A DNA stretch of 14,772 bases from Reyranella sp. (GCA_021732965.1 JAKFVZ010000514.1:1-14772); one strand, 5' to 3'; positions 1 through 7,512 are shown, counted from the stretch's first letter. Notes: generated from the sequence alone by a model not told the origin. Made by a program: numbers and translations.

Positions 1-1
1 G

Positions 2-271
2 GACATCCGCCCCTCCTACACGCTCGACGACAAGGGCAAGGGCAAGGTGTCCTTCACCCAGAAGAACGGCGCGACCTGCGAGGCCCCGGCCGAGGCGCGC
101 TGGGACGGCACCAAGCTGGTGATCGAGGAAAAGAGCAACCCGCGCTGCAGCGACGGCAAGACCTATGCCCGCAACACCGTGAACTGCGAGATCGGCGCCG
201 ATGGCGCGGCGCAGTGCAAGGGCAGCCAGCCCGGCGATCCGCGCAGCTACAAGGTGCAGATCGGTCGCTGA
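2..271 (+). CDS. C-terminal fragment of a four-cysteine protein, possibly SrfA-like
   Basis: The reading frame is open from the left edge and ends in TGA at 269-271, so only the last 89 residues are visible; the start is outside the window. The visible part looks like a small beta-rich domain with four cysteines in the contexts ATCEAP, PRCSDG, VNCEIG and AQCKGS. The even number and spacing suggest two disulfide bonds, and therefore an exported or periplasmic domain. The gene lies 43 nt upstream of srfB on the same strand. In known srfABC loci the gene at this position is srfA, and the short Cys-containing C-terminal domain is compatible with SrfA-family proteins, but I assign that mainly from position. 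A GTG at 47-49 lies in frame but is internal to the domain and is not a credible start. No catalytic motif is visible. The coding call is firm; the family is uncertain. Confidence 0.7.
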   Translation, partial: DIRPSYTLDDKGKGKVSFTQKNGATCEAPAEARWDGTKLVIEEKSNPRCSDGKTYARNTVNCEIGADGAAQCKGSQPGDPRSYKVQIGR

Positions 272-314
272 GACCCTACATACAGATGCAGCATGATAGC
301 CGTACTGGATTGAC
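272..314 (+). other. 43-nt spacer upstream of srfB
   Basis: This is the longest gap between genes in the window and is less G+C-rich than its surroundings. It holds no clear Shine-Dalgarno sequence, terminator hairpin or convincing -35/-10 pair. A TTGAC at 310-314 abuts the srfB ATG and cannot serve as a -35 for it. Short ATG-initiated frames at 286 and 293 are out of frame with srfB. Confidence 0.4.
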
Positions 315-3281
315 ATGAGCGACCTTGCCCGCCTGCCGAGCTATCCCAGCCCGACGACGCTGATTGCCCGCTCCGGCATCCAGTTCCTCGACTTCGGCTT
401 CGACCCCGTGCGCCTGAAGGTGCGCGAATGGGGCTTCCATGACGCCGCCGCCACCCAGGCGGTCGACGACCTGGTGCAGCTCGACTTCGACGAGGGCCGC
501 GGCCAGTACGAGGTGGTCGAGAACGGCCGCCGCCGCGCTGCGGATCCCAACCTGGTCATCACCGCCAAGGACGCGCTCGCGCCCTTTCTCGACAAGTGGG
601 TGCCGGTGCCGTTCCTGCAGGTGCGGCCCAACAACCAGTTTCGCGAAGGCCCCGCCGATTGGGCGCGCGTACGCGTGGTCGATCTCGAGGCGCGCTACGG
701 CTCGGGCTATCGCGACGAGCAGGGCAACCGCTATCGCGCGGTGCTGGCCTTCGACACCGGGCTGATCGCCGAGGCCGAGGGCCGCGCCTATCTCGCGCCG
801 TCACCGAAGGACGTGACCTCCGGCGCGCTGTTCTCGCTGGCGCCGCAGCAGCGCGCCAACCACTGGCTGCTGCGCCAGGGCTGGATGACTCAATGGCTCG
901 ACGAGCTGTTCCACGAACTGCATCCGCGGGCGACGGCGGAAGAGATCGACAACGACATCAAGCAGAAGCCGCAGGAAGCCACCGCGCGCTATCTCGCCTT
1001 CCTCGGCCTGCTGGCCGCGGCCGCGCACTTCCCGCCGGTCAAGCTGGTCGGCGATGCCGAGCGGCCGGGTCGCGGGGCCATCGAGGTCGATCTCGTGCTC
1101 GACGTCGGCAACTCGCGCACCTGCGGCCTCCTGATCGAGGCGGCGGGCGAGCTGGGCGTCAACCTGAACGACTCCTATGAGCTAGCGCTTCGTGACCTTT
1201 CGCATCCCGAGGTCGTGCACACGCGTCCCTTCGAATCGAGGGTCGAGTTCGCCCAGGCCTGGTTCGGCAAGAACCATCTGTCGCGGCTGGGCGGCCGTGC
1301 CGATGCCTTCGTCTGGCCGACCATGACGCGCGTCGGTCCCGAGGCGACACGGCTGGCCGCGCGCCGTCGCGGCACCGAGGGCAATACCGGCATGTCGAGC
1401 CCCAAGCGCTATCTGTGGGACGAGGAAGCGCAGACCCGCGAATGGCGCTTCAACGTCGCCTATGCGCAGGACCAGACGGCGATGCCGGCCGCGGCCGGGC
1501 CGATGGCCCAGCTCGTGAACCAGAAGGGCGAGCCGCTGCATCTGGTCGATGCCGACGCCGATTCGGCCGATCACCTCCCGGTGTTCGAGCCGCTCTACTC
1601 GCGCTCCTCGGTGATGACCTTCGTGCTCACCGAAGTGCTGCTGCAGGCGCTGACGCTCATGAACTCGCCGCAGCAGCGCGGCCGGCGCGCCCATGCCGAG
1701 ACGCCGCGGCGCCTGCGCCGCATCGTGCTCACCCTGCCGACCGGCATGCCGCTGGCCGAGCGGCTGATCTTCCGCAAGCGCGCCGAGGCCGCGCGCGACC
1801 TCGTCTGGATGATGATGGGCTGGAAGCTCGACGATCCGGCGGCGCCGGCGCCGCGCGTGCTGACCGACTGGGACGAGGCGAGCTGCACGCAACTCGTCTA
1901 TCTCTACACCGAGGTCGCGCGCAATTTCGGCGGCGACGCCCGACGCTTCTTCCAGATCACACGCAAGCCGCGCGGCAAGCCGCCCGAGGACGTGCTGAAC
2001 ATCGCCAGCATCGACGTGGGCGGCGGCACGACCGATCTCATCATCAACTCCTACCGGCTCGAAGGCGCGGGCACGTCGGTGACGCTGTTCCCGGAACAGA
2101 AGTTCCGCGAGGGCTTCAACGTGGCGGGAGACGACATCCTGCTGCGCGTCGTGCAGGGCCATGTACTGCCGCCGATCGAGGCCGCGTTGCGCACCGCGGG
2201 CATCGCCAATCCGGCCGACCTGATGGCCGAGCTGGTGGGCGGCGATCGCGGCGGCGAGGACGTGATCCAGCGCAACCTGCGCCAGCAGTTCGCGCTGCAG
2301 ATCGCCCAGCCGATCGCGCTCGAGTTCCTGCGCGCCGCCGAGACCTACGATCCGACGTCCGGCGTCGTCGCGGCCGAACCGCGAGCCTACGAGACCTTCT
2401 TCCCGGGCGGCGCCAAGCCGTCGGACGAAGTCGTCACCTTCGTGAACGAGGCGGCACGCAAGCGCGGCGCCCAGAACTTCGACCTGCGCGCCGTCGTCTT
2501 CCCGGTCGACCTGCCGGGCCTCGACAAGACGGTACGCGCCGAAATGGGCCGCGTGCTGGCGCCGCTTGCCGAGATCGTCCACGCCTACGACTGCGACGTC
2601 CTGCTGCTCTCGGGCCGGCCGTCGCGCCTGCCCGGCATCCGCGCGCTGGTGATGGAGCTGCTGCCTCTGCCGCCGGAGCGCGTGATCTCGCTGCACGAGT
2701 ATCGCGTCGGCGCCTGGTATCCGTTCCGCGACGCACGCCTGCGAGTCGAGGACCCGAAAACCACGGTCGCGGTCGGCGCGATGATCGCGGCGCTGGCCCA
2801 GTCGCAGTTGCCGGACTTCTCCTTCCGTTCCGACCTGCTGCGCTCCAAGAGCATCGCCCGGTTCATCGGCAAGCTCGACGGCGGCGGCCGCCTGCAGAAG
2901 GAGGATCTCGTCTATCGCGACGTCGATCTCGACAACCGCGAGTACGAGCTGCCGGAGATCGCCTTCGAGTTCCGCGGCCCCATGTGGCTGGGCGCGCGCC
3001 AGCTCGACCTGGTGCGCTGGCCGGCGGCGCGGCTTTACGCGCTCGAATTCGCCAAGCCTGAGTATGCCGAGCGCCACGCGCGCGAGACGCCGTTCAAGAT
3101 CGCGCTCGCCCGGGTGAAGCCCAAGGACAAGGACTCGGGCGACGTCGAACGTTTCCGTCTGCGTCAGGTGACCAATCGCGACGGCCGCGCCGTCGCGCTC
3201 GATCGCCTGACTCTCCGCCTGCAGACATTGCCGCGCCGTGAGGGCTACTGGCTCGACACGGGCATGCTCAAGACAGGTTGA
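315..3281 (+). CDS. srfB: SrfB-family protein with actin/Hsp70-like ATPase signatures
   Basis: This 988-residue protein is recognised as SrfB. The N-terminus (around residues 16-29, LIARSGIQFLDFGF) and the motif SSPKRYLWD are typical of the family. Three segments match the nucleotide-binding signatures of the actin/Hsp70/sugar-kinase fold. A phosphate-1-like loop is DVGNSRT starting at D263. A phosphate-2-like loop is DVGGGTTD starting at D567. An adenosine-type motif is LLLSGRPSR, with SGR at about 766-768. About 255 residues of unassigned sequence precede the ATPase core, and about 150 follow it. There is no signal peptide or transmembrane segment, so it is probably cytosolic. The ATG at 315 is chosen because the family N-terminus begins just after it. 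No clear Shine-Dalgarno sequence precedes it, and the ATGs at 286 and 293 are out of frame. srfC follows after 18 nt. In Salmonella the family is known as an SsrB-regulated factor; ATPase activity is inferred from motifs. Confidence 0.88.
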   Translation: MSDLARLPSYPSPTTLIARSGIQFLDFGFDPVRLKVREWGFHDAAATQAVDDLVQLDFDEGRGQYEVVENGRRRAADPNLVITAKDALAPFLDKWVPVPFLQVRPNNQFREGPADWARVRVVDLEARYGSGYRDEQGNRYRAVLAFDTGLIAEAEGRAYLAPSPKDVTSGALFSLAPQQRANHWLLRQGWMTQWLDELFHELHPRATAEEIDNDIKQKPQEATARYLAFLGLLAAAAHFPPVKLVGDAERPGRGAIEVDLVLDVGNSRTCGLLIEAAGELGVNLNDSYELALRDLSHPEVVHTRPFESRVEFAQAWFGKNHLSRLGGRADAFVWPTMTRVGPEATRLAARRRGTEGNTGMSSPKRYLWDEEAQTREWRFNVAYAQDQTAMPAAAGPMAQLVNQKGEPLHLVDADADSADHLPVFEPLYSRSSVMTFVLTEVLLQALTLMNSPQQRGRRAHAETPRRLRRIVLTLPTGMPLAERLIFRKRAEAARDLVWMMMGWKLDDPAAPAPRVLTDWDEASCTQLVYLYTEVARNFGGDARRFFQITRKPRGKPPEDVLNIASIDVGGGTTDLIINSYRLEGAGTSVTLFPEQKFREGFNVAGDDILLRVVQGHVLPPIEAALRTAGIANPADLMAELVGGDRGGEDVIQRNLRQQFALQIAQPIALEFLRAAETYDPTSGVVAAEPRAYETFFPGGAKPSDEVVTFVNEAARKRGAQNFDLRAVVFPVDLPGLDKTVRAEMGRVLAPLAEIVHAYDCDVLLLSGRPSRLPGIRALVMELLPLPPERVISLHEYRVGAWYPFRDARLRVEDPKTTVAVGAMIAALAQSQLPDFSFRSDLLRSKSIARFIGKLDGGGRLQKEDLVYRDVDLDNREYELPEIAFEFRGPMWLGARQLDLVRWPAARLYALEFAKPEYAERHARETPFKIALARVKPKDKDSGDVERFRLRQVTNRDGRAVALDRLTLRLQTLPRREGYWLDTGMLKTG

Positions 3282-3299
3282 GGGACCTTCGGGAAGATC

Positions 3300-5969
3300 A
3301 TGGACACAGTCGATCTCAAGCTGGCCCAGGACTGCGAGGCGCTGGCCGTCGCCGCGAGCGAGGGCGTTGCCTGGCTCCGCAGCGCGGCGGAGCAATCGCC
3401 GACCGTGGCGCAGCAGGCACCGTCGCTGGTGAGCGAGCTGCAGAAGGTTCGCAACCAGAGCCGGAAGCTGGCGCGCGCCGCCCGCCGCCGCATGTGCGTG
3501 GGCGTGTTCGGCCCGAGCCAGGCCGGCAAGTCCTACCTCGTCTCGATCCTGGCGAGCCGCGACGGCCGCCCCTTGCAGGCGCGTTTCGCCGACAAGACCT
3601 ACGACTTCCTGCGCGAGATCAATCCGCCGGGCAATCGCGAGTCGACCGGCCTCGTCACGCGCTTTGGCTTGGGGCTCAGCGACGGCTCGTCAGAGTTCCC
3701 GGTGCGGGTGCGGCTGCTGACGCAGACCGACATCGTGAAGATCCTGGGCAACTCCTTCCTGCTCGACTTCGACCACCAGAAGGCCGAGTTCGTCGGCCCC
3801 GATGGCGCCGCGATCCGCAAGCGCCTGACCGAGCTGCGCGCCAAGGCCCATCCCGCCCCGGTCGGCGACCTGGATTCCGACGACGTGCTCGACCTGATCG
3901 AGTATTTCGACACTTTCTTCGCCGGTGTCACCGCCGAGCTGCGCACCGACTTCTGGCGCGAGGCGATCGATCTGGCGCCGCGCCTGTCCGGCCACGATCG
4001 CGCCCGCCTGTGGTCGGTCCTGTGGTACGACTTCCAGCCCTTCACCGATCTCTATCTCACGCTCTACGATGGGCTGCAGAAGCTCAGCCACGCGCCCGAG
4101 GCGCTGCTCGGCATGGACGCGCTGATCCCGCGCGAGAAGAGCATCGTCGACGTGCTGACGCTCGACCGTCTCGGCGCCGATGGCGACGACACGCTGATGA
4201 TCCGCCCCAAGCAGGCGGACGGCCGCAACTCACCCGACACCCGGCTGCCGCGTTCGCTCGTCTGCGCGCTCACCGCCGAGCTGAACGTCGCCATCGACGA
4301 GAAGCCGTGGGACTTCTTCGATCACACCGATCTTCTAGACTTCCCCGGCGCCCGCTCGCGCCTGAAGCTCGCCAACCTCGACGACGTCGCCAAGACCAAG
4401 GGCGTGGCCGAGGGTGCGAACCCGCTGCGCGAACTGCTGCTGCGCGGCAAGGTCGCCTATCTGTTCCAGCGCTACTCGGCCGAGCGTGAGCTCAGCGCCA
4501 TTCTGCTCTGCATTCCCGACGGCAACCAGGAAGTCCGCGATCTTTCCGACATGATGACGGCGTGGATCGACCAGACCATCGGCGCCACGCCGGCAGATCG
4601 CGCCAGGCAGAAGAATGCGCTGTTCCTCGTGCTTACCAAGATGGACCGCGAGTTCGAGCAGAAGGCCGGTGAGACCGAGGAATCGCGCCGCCTGCGCTGG
4701 AGCGCGCGCCTCGGCAATTCGCTGGTCAACAACTTCCGCGGCGAGTGGCCGCTGAACTGGAACGGCAAGCCGTTCGACAACAGCTTCTGGCTGCGCAATC
4801 CGACGGTCATCGACGAGCGGTTGATGGACTATGACGGCGGCCGCGAGGTCGGCATCGCCGACAGCTTCGCCCAGCGCGCCGGCGAGCTGCGCCGCCACTT
4901 CGTCGAGAATGAAGACGTGCGCCGCCACTTTGCCAATCCGGCCCTTGCCTGGGACGAGGCCTTCCGCGCCAACGACGGCGGCGTGGCGCATCTGGTGAAG
5001 AGCCTGATCCCGGTCTGCGATCCCGCCATCAAGCGGGCGCAGGTGCGCGGCCAGCTCGACGTGCAGCTCCGCCGCCTGGTCGACCGGCTGGCCGGCTTCC
5101 ACAGCGCGTCCGACGGCGATGCCCGCACCAAGAAGCGCGACCTCGTGCACACGGTGCTGCGCGGTCTCGCCAACGTCATCCAGCAGCAACTCTTCGGCGA
5201 GCTGGTCGCGGCGCTGCAGGTCGCCGACACGGCGCTCCGCGAGATCTACTTCCGCATCGCCACGGCACGGCCGTCCGACGACGGCGGCACGAACGGCAGC
5301 AAACCTCAGGCCGCCGCCTCGCAGTCGACCGGCGCCGCCGTCGACATCGGCGCGATCTTCGCCGACGTGTTCGGCGAGGAAGCCGGCCGCACCGCGCCGC
5401 CGGCCGGTGTGATCGAGGATCGCGCCGATCGCTTCGCCCGCGAGGCCGCGGAATACTGGCTGGAGAACATGCGTCGCGTCGGCTCCGACGAGAAGGCGCT
5501 GTCGCATTTCGGCGTCGACCGCCAGCATCTCGGCTGGCTGATCGACGAGCTGATCGTTGGCGCCCATCGCCTGAAGCTGATCGACCAGCTGTCCCACGAG
5601 GTACGCGCGCTGGAGAACGCAGCCAACGCCAAGTGGGAGGAGATCGCCGAGCGCCAGGTGCGCACCGCCTCCTCGGCGCTGAACGGCTATGTGAGCGCAC
5701 TCGGCTTCGACAAGCTGCCGCTCGAGCAGCGGCCCGGCCTGCCGCCCAACGCGCCGCAGCGCCGCGTCTTCGAGCAGCCGACGATCATGATCGACGGCAT
5801 CCCGCAACTCAGCGAGAACCCGGCGCCGATCTACGCCGATTATTGCAAGGACTGGATGCGCGCCTTCCTGCAGCTTGCGATGGACAATGTCGGCTACGAG
5901 GGCGGCCGCGAGATCACGCCCGAGCAGAACGACCGGCTGGGTGCCATCCTGCGCACCGTGGCGGCCTGA
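3300..5969 (+). CDS. srfC: SrfC-family putative GTPase
   Basis: This 889-residue protein is recognised as SrfC by its position after srfB and its P-loop GTPase motifs. The Walker A (G1) motif is GPSQAGKS at residues 71-78. A G3-type motif is DFPG at 347-350, after hydrophobic DLL. A G4-type motif is TKMD at 446-449, after the strand LFLVL, and would confer guanine specificity. The gap of about 270 residues between G1 and G3 is much longer than in Ras-like GTPases and must hold an inserted, largely helical domain. Residues about 585-660 look helical. A low-complexity Gly/Ala/Ser/Asp-rich linker follows at about 655-680, and then a further helical C-terminal region. This layout recalls large dynamin-like GTPases, but homology to them is not shown. 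No signal peptide or clear transmembrane helix is visible. The start at 3300 is 18 nt after srfB, with a weak GGGA-type purine stretch upstream. A membrane-remodelling or switch role together with SrfB is inference. Confidence 0.85.
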   Translation: MDTVDLKLAQDCEALAVAASEGVAWLRSAAEQSPTVAQQAPSLVSELQKVRNQSRKLARAARRRMCVGVFGPSQAGKSYLVSILASRDGRPLQARFADKTYDFLREINPPGNRESTGLVTRFGLGLSDGSSEFPVRVRLLTQTDIVKILGNSFLLDFDHQKAEFVGPDGAAIRKRLTELRAKAHPAPVGDLDSDDVLDLIEYFDTFFAGVTAELRTDFWREAIDLAPRLSGHDRARLWSVLWYDFQPFTDLYLTLYDGLQKLSHAPEALLGMDALIPREKSIVDVLTLDRLGADGDDTLMIRPKQADGRNSPDTRLPRSLVCALTAELNVAIDEKPWDFFDHTDLLDFPGARSRLKLANLDDVAKTKGVAEGANPLRELLLRGKVAYLFQRYSAERELSAILLCIPDGNQEVRDLSDMMTAWIDQTIGATPADRARQKNALFLVLTKMDREFEQKAGETEESRRLRWSARLGNSLVNNFRGEWPLNWNGKPFDNSFWLRNPTVIDERLMDYDGGREVGIADSFAQRAGELRRHFVENEDVRRHFANPALAWDEAFRANDGGVAHLVKSLIPVCDPAIKRAQVRGQLDVQLRRLVDRLAGFHSASDGDARTKKRDLVHTVLRGLANVIQQQLFGELVAALQVADTALREIYFRIATARPSDDGGTNGSKPQAAASQSTGAAVDIGAIFADVFGEEAGRTAPPAGVIEDRADRFAREAAEYWLENMRRVGSDEKALSHFGVDRQHLGWLIDELIVGAHRLKLIDQLSHEVRALENAANAKWEEIAERQVRTASSALNGYVSALGFDKLPLEQRPGLPPNAPQRRVFEQPTIMIDGIPQLSENPAPIYADYCKDWMRAFLQLAMDNVGYEGGREITPEQNDRLGAILRTVAA

Positions 5970-5972
5970 GGA
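5968..5972 (+). promoter_or_regulatory. Ribosome binding site for the Sel1-repeat gene
   Basis: GAGGA overlaps the srfC stop codon and sits 5 nt before the ATG at 5978. It decides that start over the longer in-frame extension, which would run back to 5633 inside srfC. The overlap with the stop codon suggests translational coupling. Confidence 0.6.
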
Positions 5973-5977
5973 TCTCG

Positions 5978-7033
5978 ATGCCCGTCCGCGCGACCATTGC
6001 CCCGCTTCCGGAACCCGGCCACGCGCTGCTGCGCGTGACCGAGCTCGACGCCGCACCCGAAGGCCTCACGATATCGATTCAGCGTCAGCAGGGCCCCGAG
6101 ACGCATCTGGCCGACGATGGCTGGCGGCGCACCGAGACCTGGCTGATGCCCGACGAGGTGACGCGCCGCGGCGAGGTGCTGGAATTCCATCTCGGCCCCG
6201 AGATCTGCGACCGGCTGGCCGGCATCGCCACGATCCGCCTGCGCGTGCGCGAGCCCGACATCGGGGTCGTCGGCACGACGGTCGTGGCCTGGCCCGCCAT
6301 GCTGACCTCGGGCGCGGCCGGCGCCTCGGGCACCTACGACGACACGGTACGACTGCGGCGCCGCCAGCAACCGGCGCCGCCGCCCGAGCCCGAGCTGCCG
6401 CCACCATTGGAGATCGCGCCCGAGCCGCCGCCGCCCCCACCGCCACGTCCCGACTTGCGCGCGGCGCGCGATCCGATGGCGGACATTCCGAAGCGCTCCG
6501 GCGCGACGCGATGGATGATCGCGGCCGTCCTTGTGCTGCTGGCCGTGGGCGTCGGCTATTACTACTGGACCAACCATCTGCATCCGCCGGAGCCCGTCGT
6601 TGCTGCGGCGCCCCCTGCCAAGTCGGTGCGCGAGACGGTGGCCGAATTTGTCGCGACCAAGCCCGCGCCGGACGCGATGCTGGCCAAGGCCCAGGAATTC
6701 GCAAAGGCCGGTGACACGGCCGCCGCCTTCCTGGTCTATCGCCACGCTGCCGAGCAAGGCAGCATCGCCGCGCAAGTCGAACTCGCGTCGTTCTACGATC
6801 CCACCCAGCCGGCCAAAGCCGGCTTCCCGCACGACGGCACCCAGGCCGCCGACTGGTACGAACGCGCGGCGCTGACCGGCCTGGCCGAGGCCCAGCGCAA
6901 GCTCGGCCTGCTGCTCGCCAAGGGCGGCGCCGGACTCACTGCCGATGTGACAAAGGCCAGGGTTTGGCTACAACAGGCGGCGGCACAGAACGATGCCGAT
7001 GCGAAGAAGGCGCTGGACGGTCTCCCCAAATGA
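5978..7033 (+). CDS. Bitopic membrane protein with proline-rich linker and Sel1-type repeats
   Basis: The 351-residue product has four visible parts. Residues 1 to about 125 form an apparently beta-rich N-terminal domain that I do not recognise. Residues about 130-160 are a proline-rich linker that includes seven consecutive prolines (150-156). Residues about 179-199 form a single hydrophobic helix (WMIAAVLVLLAVGVGYYYW), preceded by basic PKRSGATR. Residues about 225-351 hold two to three Sel1/TPR-like helical repeats, with signatures such as YRHAAEQG, DWYERAALTG and ARVWLQQAAAQ. The positive-inside rule predicts a cytoplasmic N-terminus and periplasmic Sel1 repeats. Sel1 repeats usually act as protein-binding scaffolds, so the protein could link the cytosolic SrfB/SrfC NTPases to the envelope; that role is inference. 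The start lies 8 nt after the srfC stop, and the stop overlaps the next start as ATGA. No catalytic residues are evident. Confidence 0.8.
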   Translation: MPVRATIAPLPEPGHALLRVTELDAAPEGLTISIQRQQGPETHLADDGWRRTETWLMPDEVTRRGEVLEFHLGPEICDRLAGIATIRLRVREPDIGVVGTTVVAWPAMLTSGAAGASGTYDDTVRLRRRQQPAPPPEPELPPPLEIAPEPPPPPPPRPDLRAARDPMADIPKRSGATRWMIAAVLVLLAVGVGYYYWTNHLHPPEPVVAAAPPAKSVRETVAEFVATKPAPDAMLAKAQEFAKAGDTAAAFLVYRHAAEQGSIAAQVELASFYDPTQPAKAGFPHDGTQAADWYERAALTGLAEAQRKLGLLLAKGGAGLTADVTKARVWLQQAAAQNDADAKKALDGLPK

Positions 7034-7512
7034 AGTTGAGTCTTTTGCTGCCGATGACGGCGGCGCTTCTCGCCGGACCGGCGCAGGCACAGACCGCAAA
7101 ACCTGCAAGCCCGCCGCCACCGCCGGGCAACCTGAGCTGCGGCGTGCTCAAGGCGGAAACGTTGAAGACGGGCTCGACCTCGAACTGGACGGTCTCCGGC
7201 CCGGCGGGAAAGAACACCGAGACCGGCGTCCTGAAAAGCGGCCCGCGATTCGAATGCGTCGCCGGTGCCGTGCTGACCGTCGAATTCACGTCGACGGCCG
7301 GGCACTCCTTCTTCGACGCTTACTTCCCCGACGGCACCAACATCGGCTACGGCCGCCAGCAGATCGACCGCCGCGGCGGACGCGTCGTCCTGCCGATCCA
7401 GGCCAAGGCCCGCATCGCTGCGCCCTACCGCGACGCGTTCGACTATCACTGCAAGCTCAGCATGCCGGCCGATCCGATCTCACCGGCCATGCGCGCGGAG
7501 TGCGCTTTCTAG
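7030..7512 (+). CDS. Exported small protein with four cysteines, function unknown
   Basis: I do not recognise a family for this 160-residue protein. The ATG at 7030 overlaps the preceding stop codon (ATGA), and an ordinary signal peptide begins there: a Lys at position 2, a hydrophobic stretch LSLLLPMTAALLAG, and an AQA cleavage site after about residue 20. This start is preferred over a longer in-frame extension from 6964, which would bury the signal peptide. After cleavage comes a short Pro-rich spacer with five consecutive prolines (28-32), then a compact domain with cysteines at 37, 76, 141 and 158, compatible with two disulfides in the periplasm. There is no lipobox cysteine at the cleavage site. 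Strands such as VLTVEF, FFDAYF and GRVVLPI suggest a beta-sandwich-like fold. It is the last gene of the srf-type cluster, and only 17 nt separate it from the convergent end of kdpE. An accessory periplasmic partner of the Sel1 protein is a plausible but untested role. Confidence 0.78.
   Translation: MKLSLLLPMTAALLAGPAQAQTAKPASPPPPPGNLSCGVLKAETLKTGSTSNWTVSGPAGKNTETGVLKSGPRFECVAGAVLTVEFTSTAGHSFFDAYFPDGTNIGYGRQQIDRRGGRVVLPIQAKARIAAPYRDAFDYHCKLSMPADPISPAMRAECAF

Noticed and set aside
1415..3061. A 548-codon plus-strand frame inside srfB
   Set aside because: It is an Arg/Ala/Gly-rich shadow in another frame, without domains or a ribosome binding site.
3278..3291. TGAGGGACCTTCG just after the srfB start of stop codon, repeated on the minus strand at the end of kdpE (about 7520-7532)
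   Set aside because: The 13-nt identity begins at a TGA stop in both places, which is eye-catching, but one or a few matches of this length are expected by chance among all pairs on both strands of a 14.8-kb window. No hairpin or conserved context supports a function.
1182..3395. A 737-codon open frame antisense to srfB
   Set aside because: Its translation is low in recognisable motifs and rich in Arg, Ala, His and Gln, as expected when the strong GC3 bias of a real gene is read on the other strand. SrfB on the plus strand has clear family motifs.
5633..5977. N-terminal extension of the Sel1-repeat protein into srfC
   Set aside because: The extension is out-of-frame srfC coding sequence. 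The ATG at 5978 has a GAGGA site and directly follows the srfC stop.
4335..6056. A 573-codon open frame antisense to srfC and the Sel1 gene
   Set aside because: It has the same shadow character, and it crosses the boundary of two well-supported plus-strand genes.
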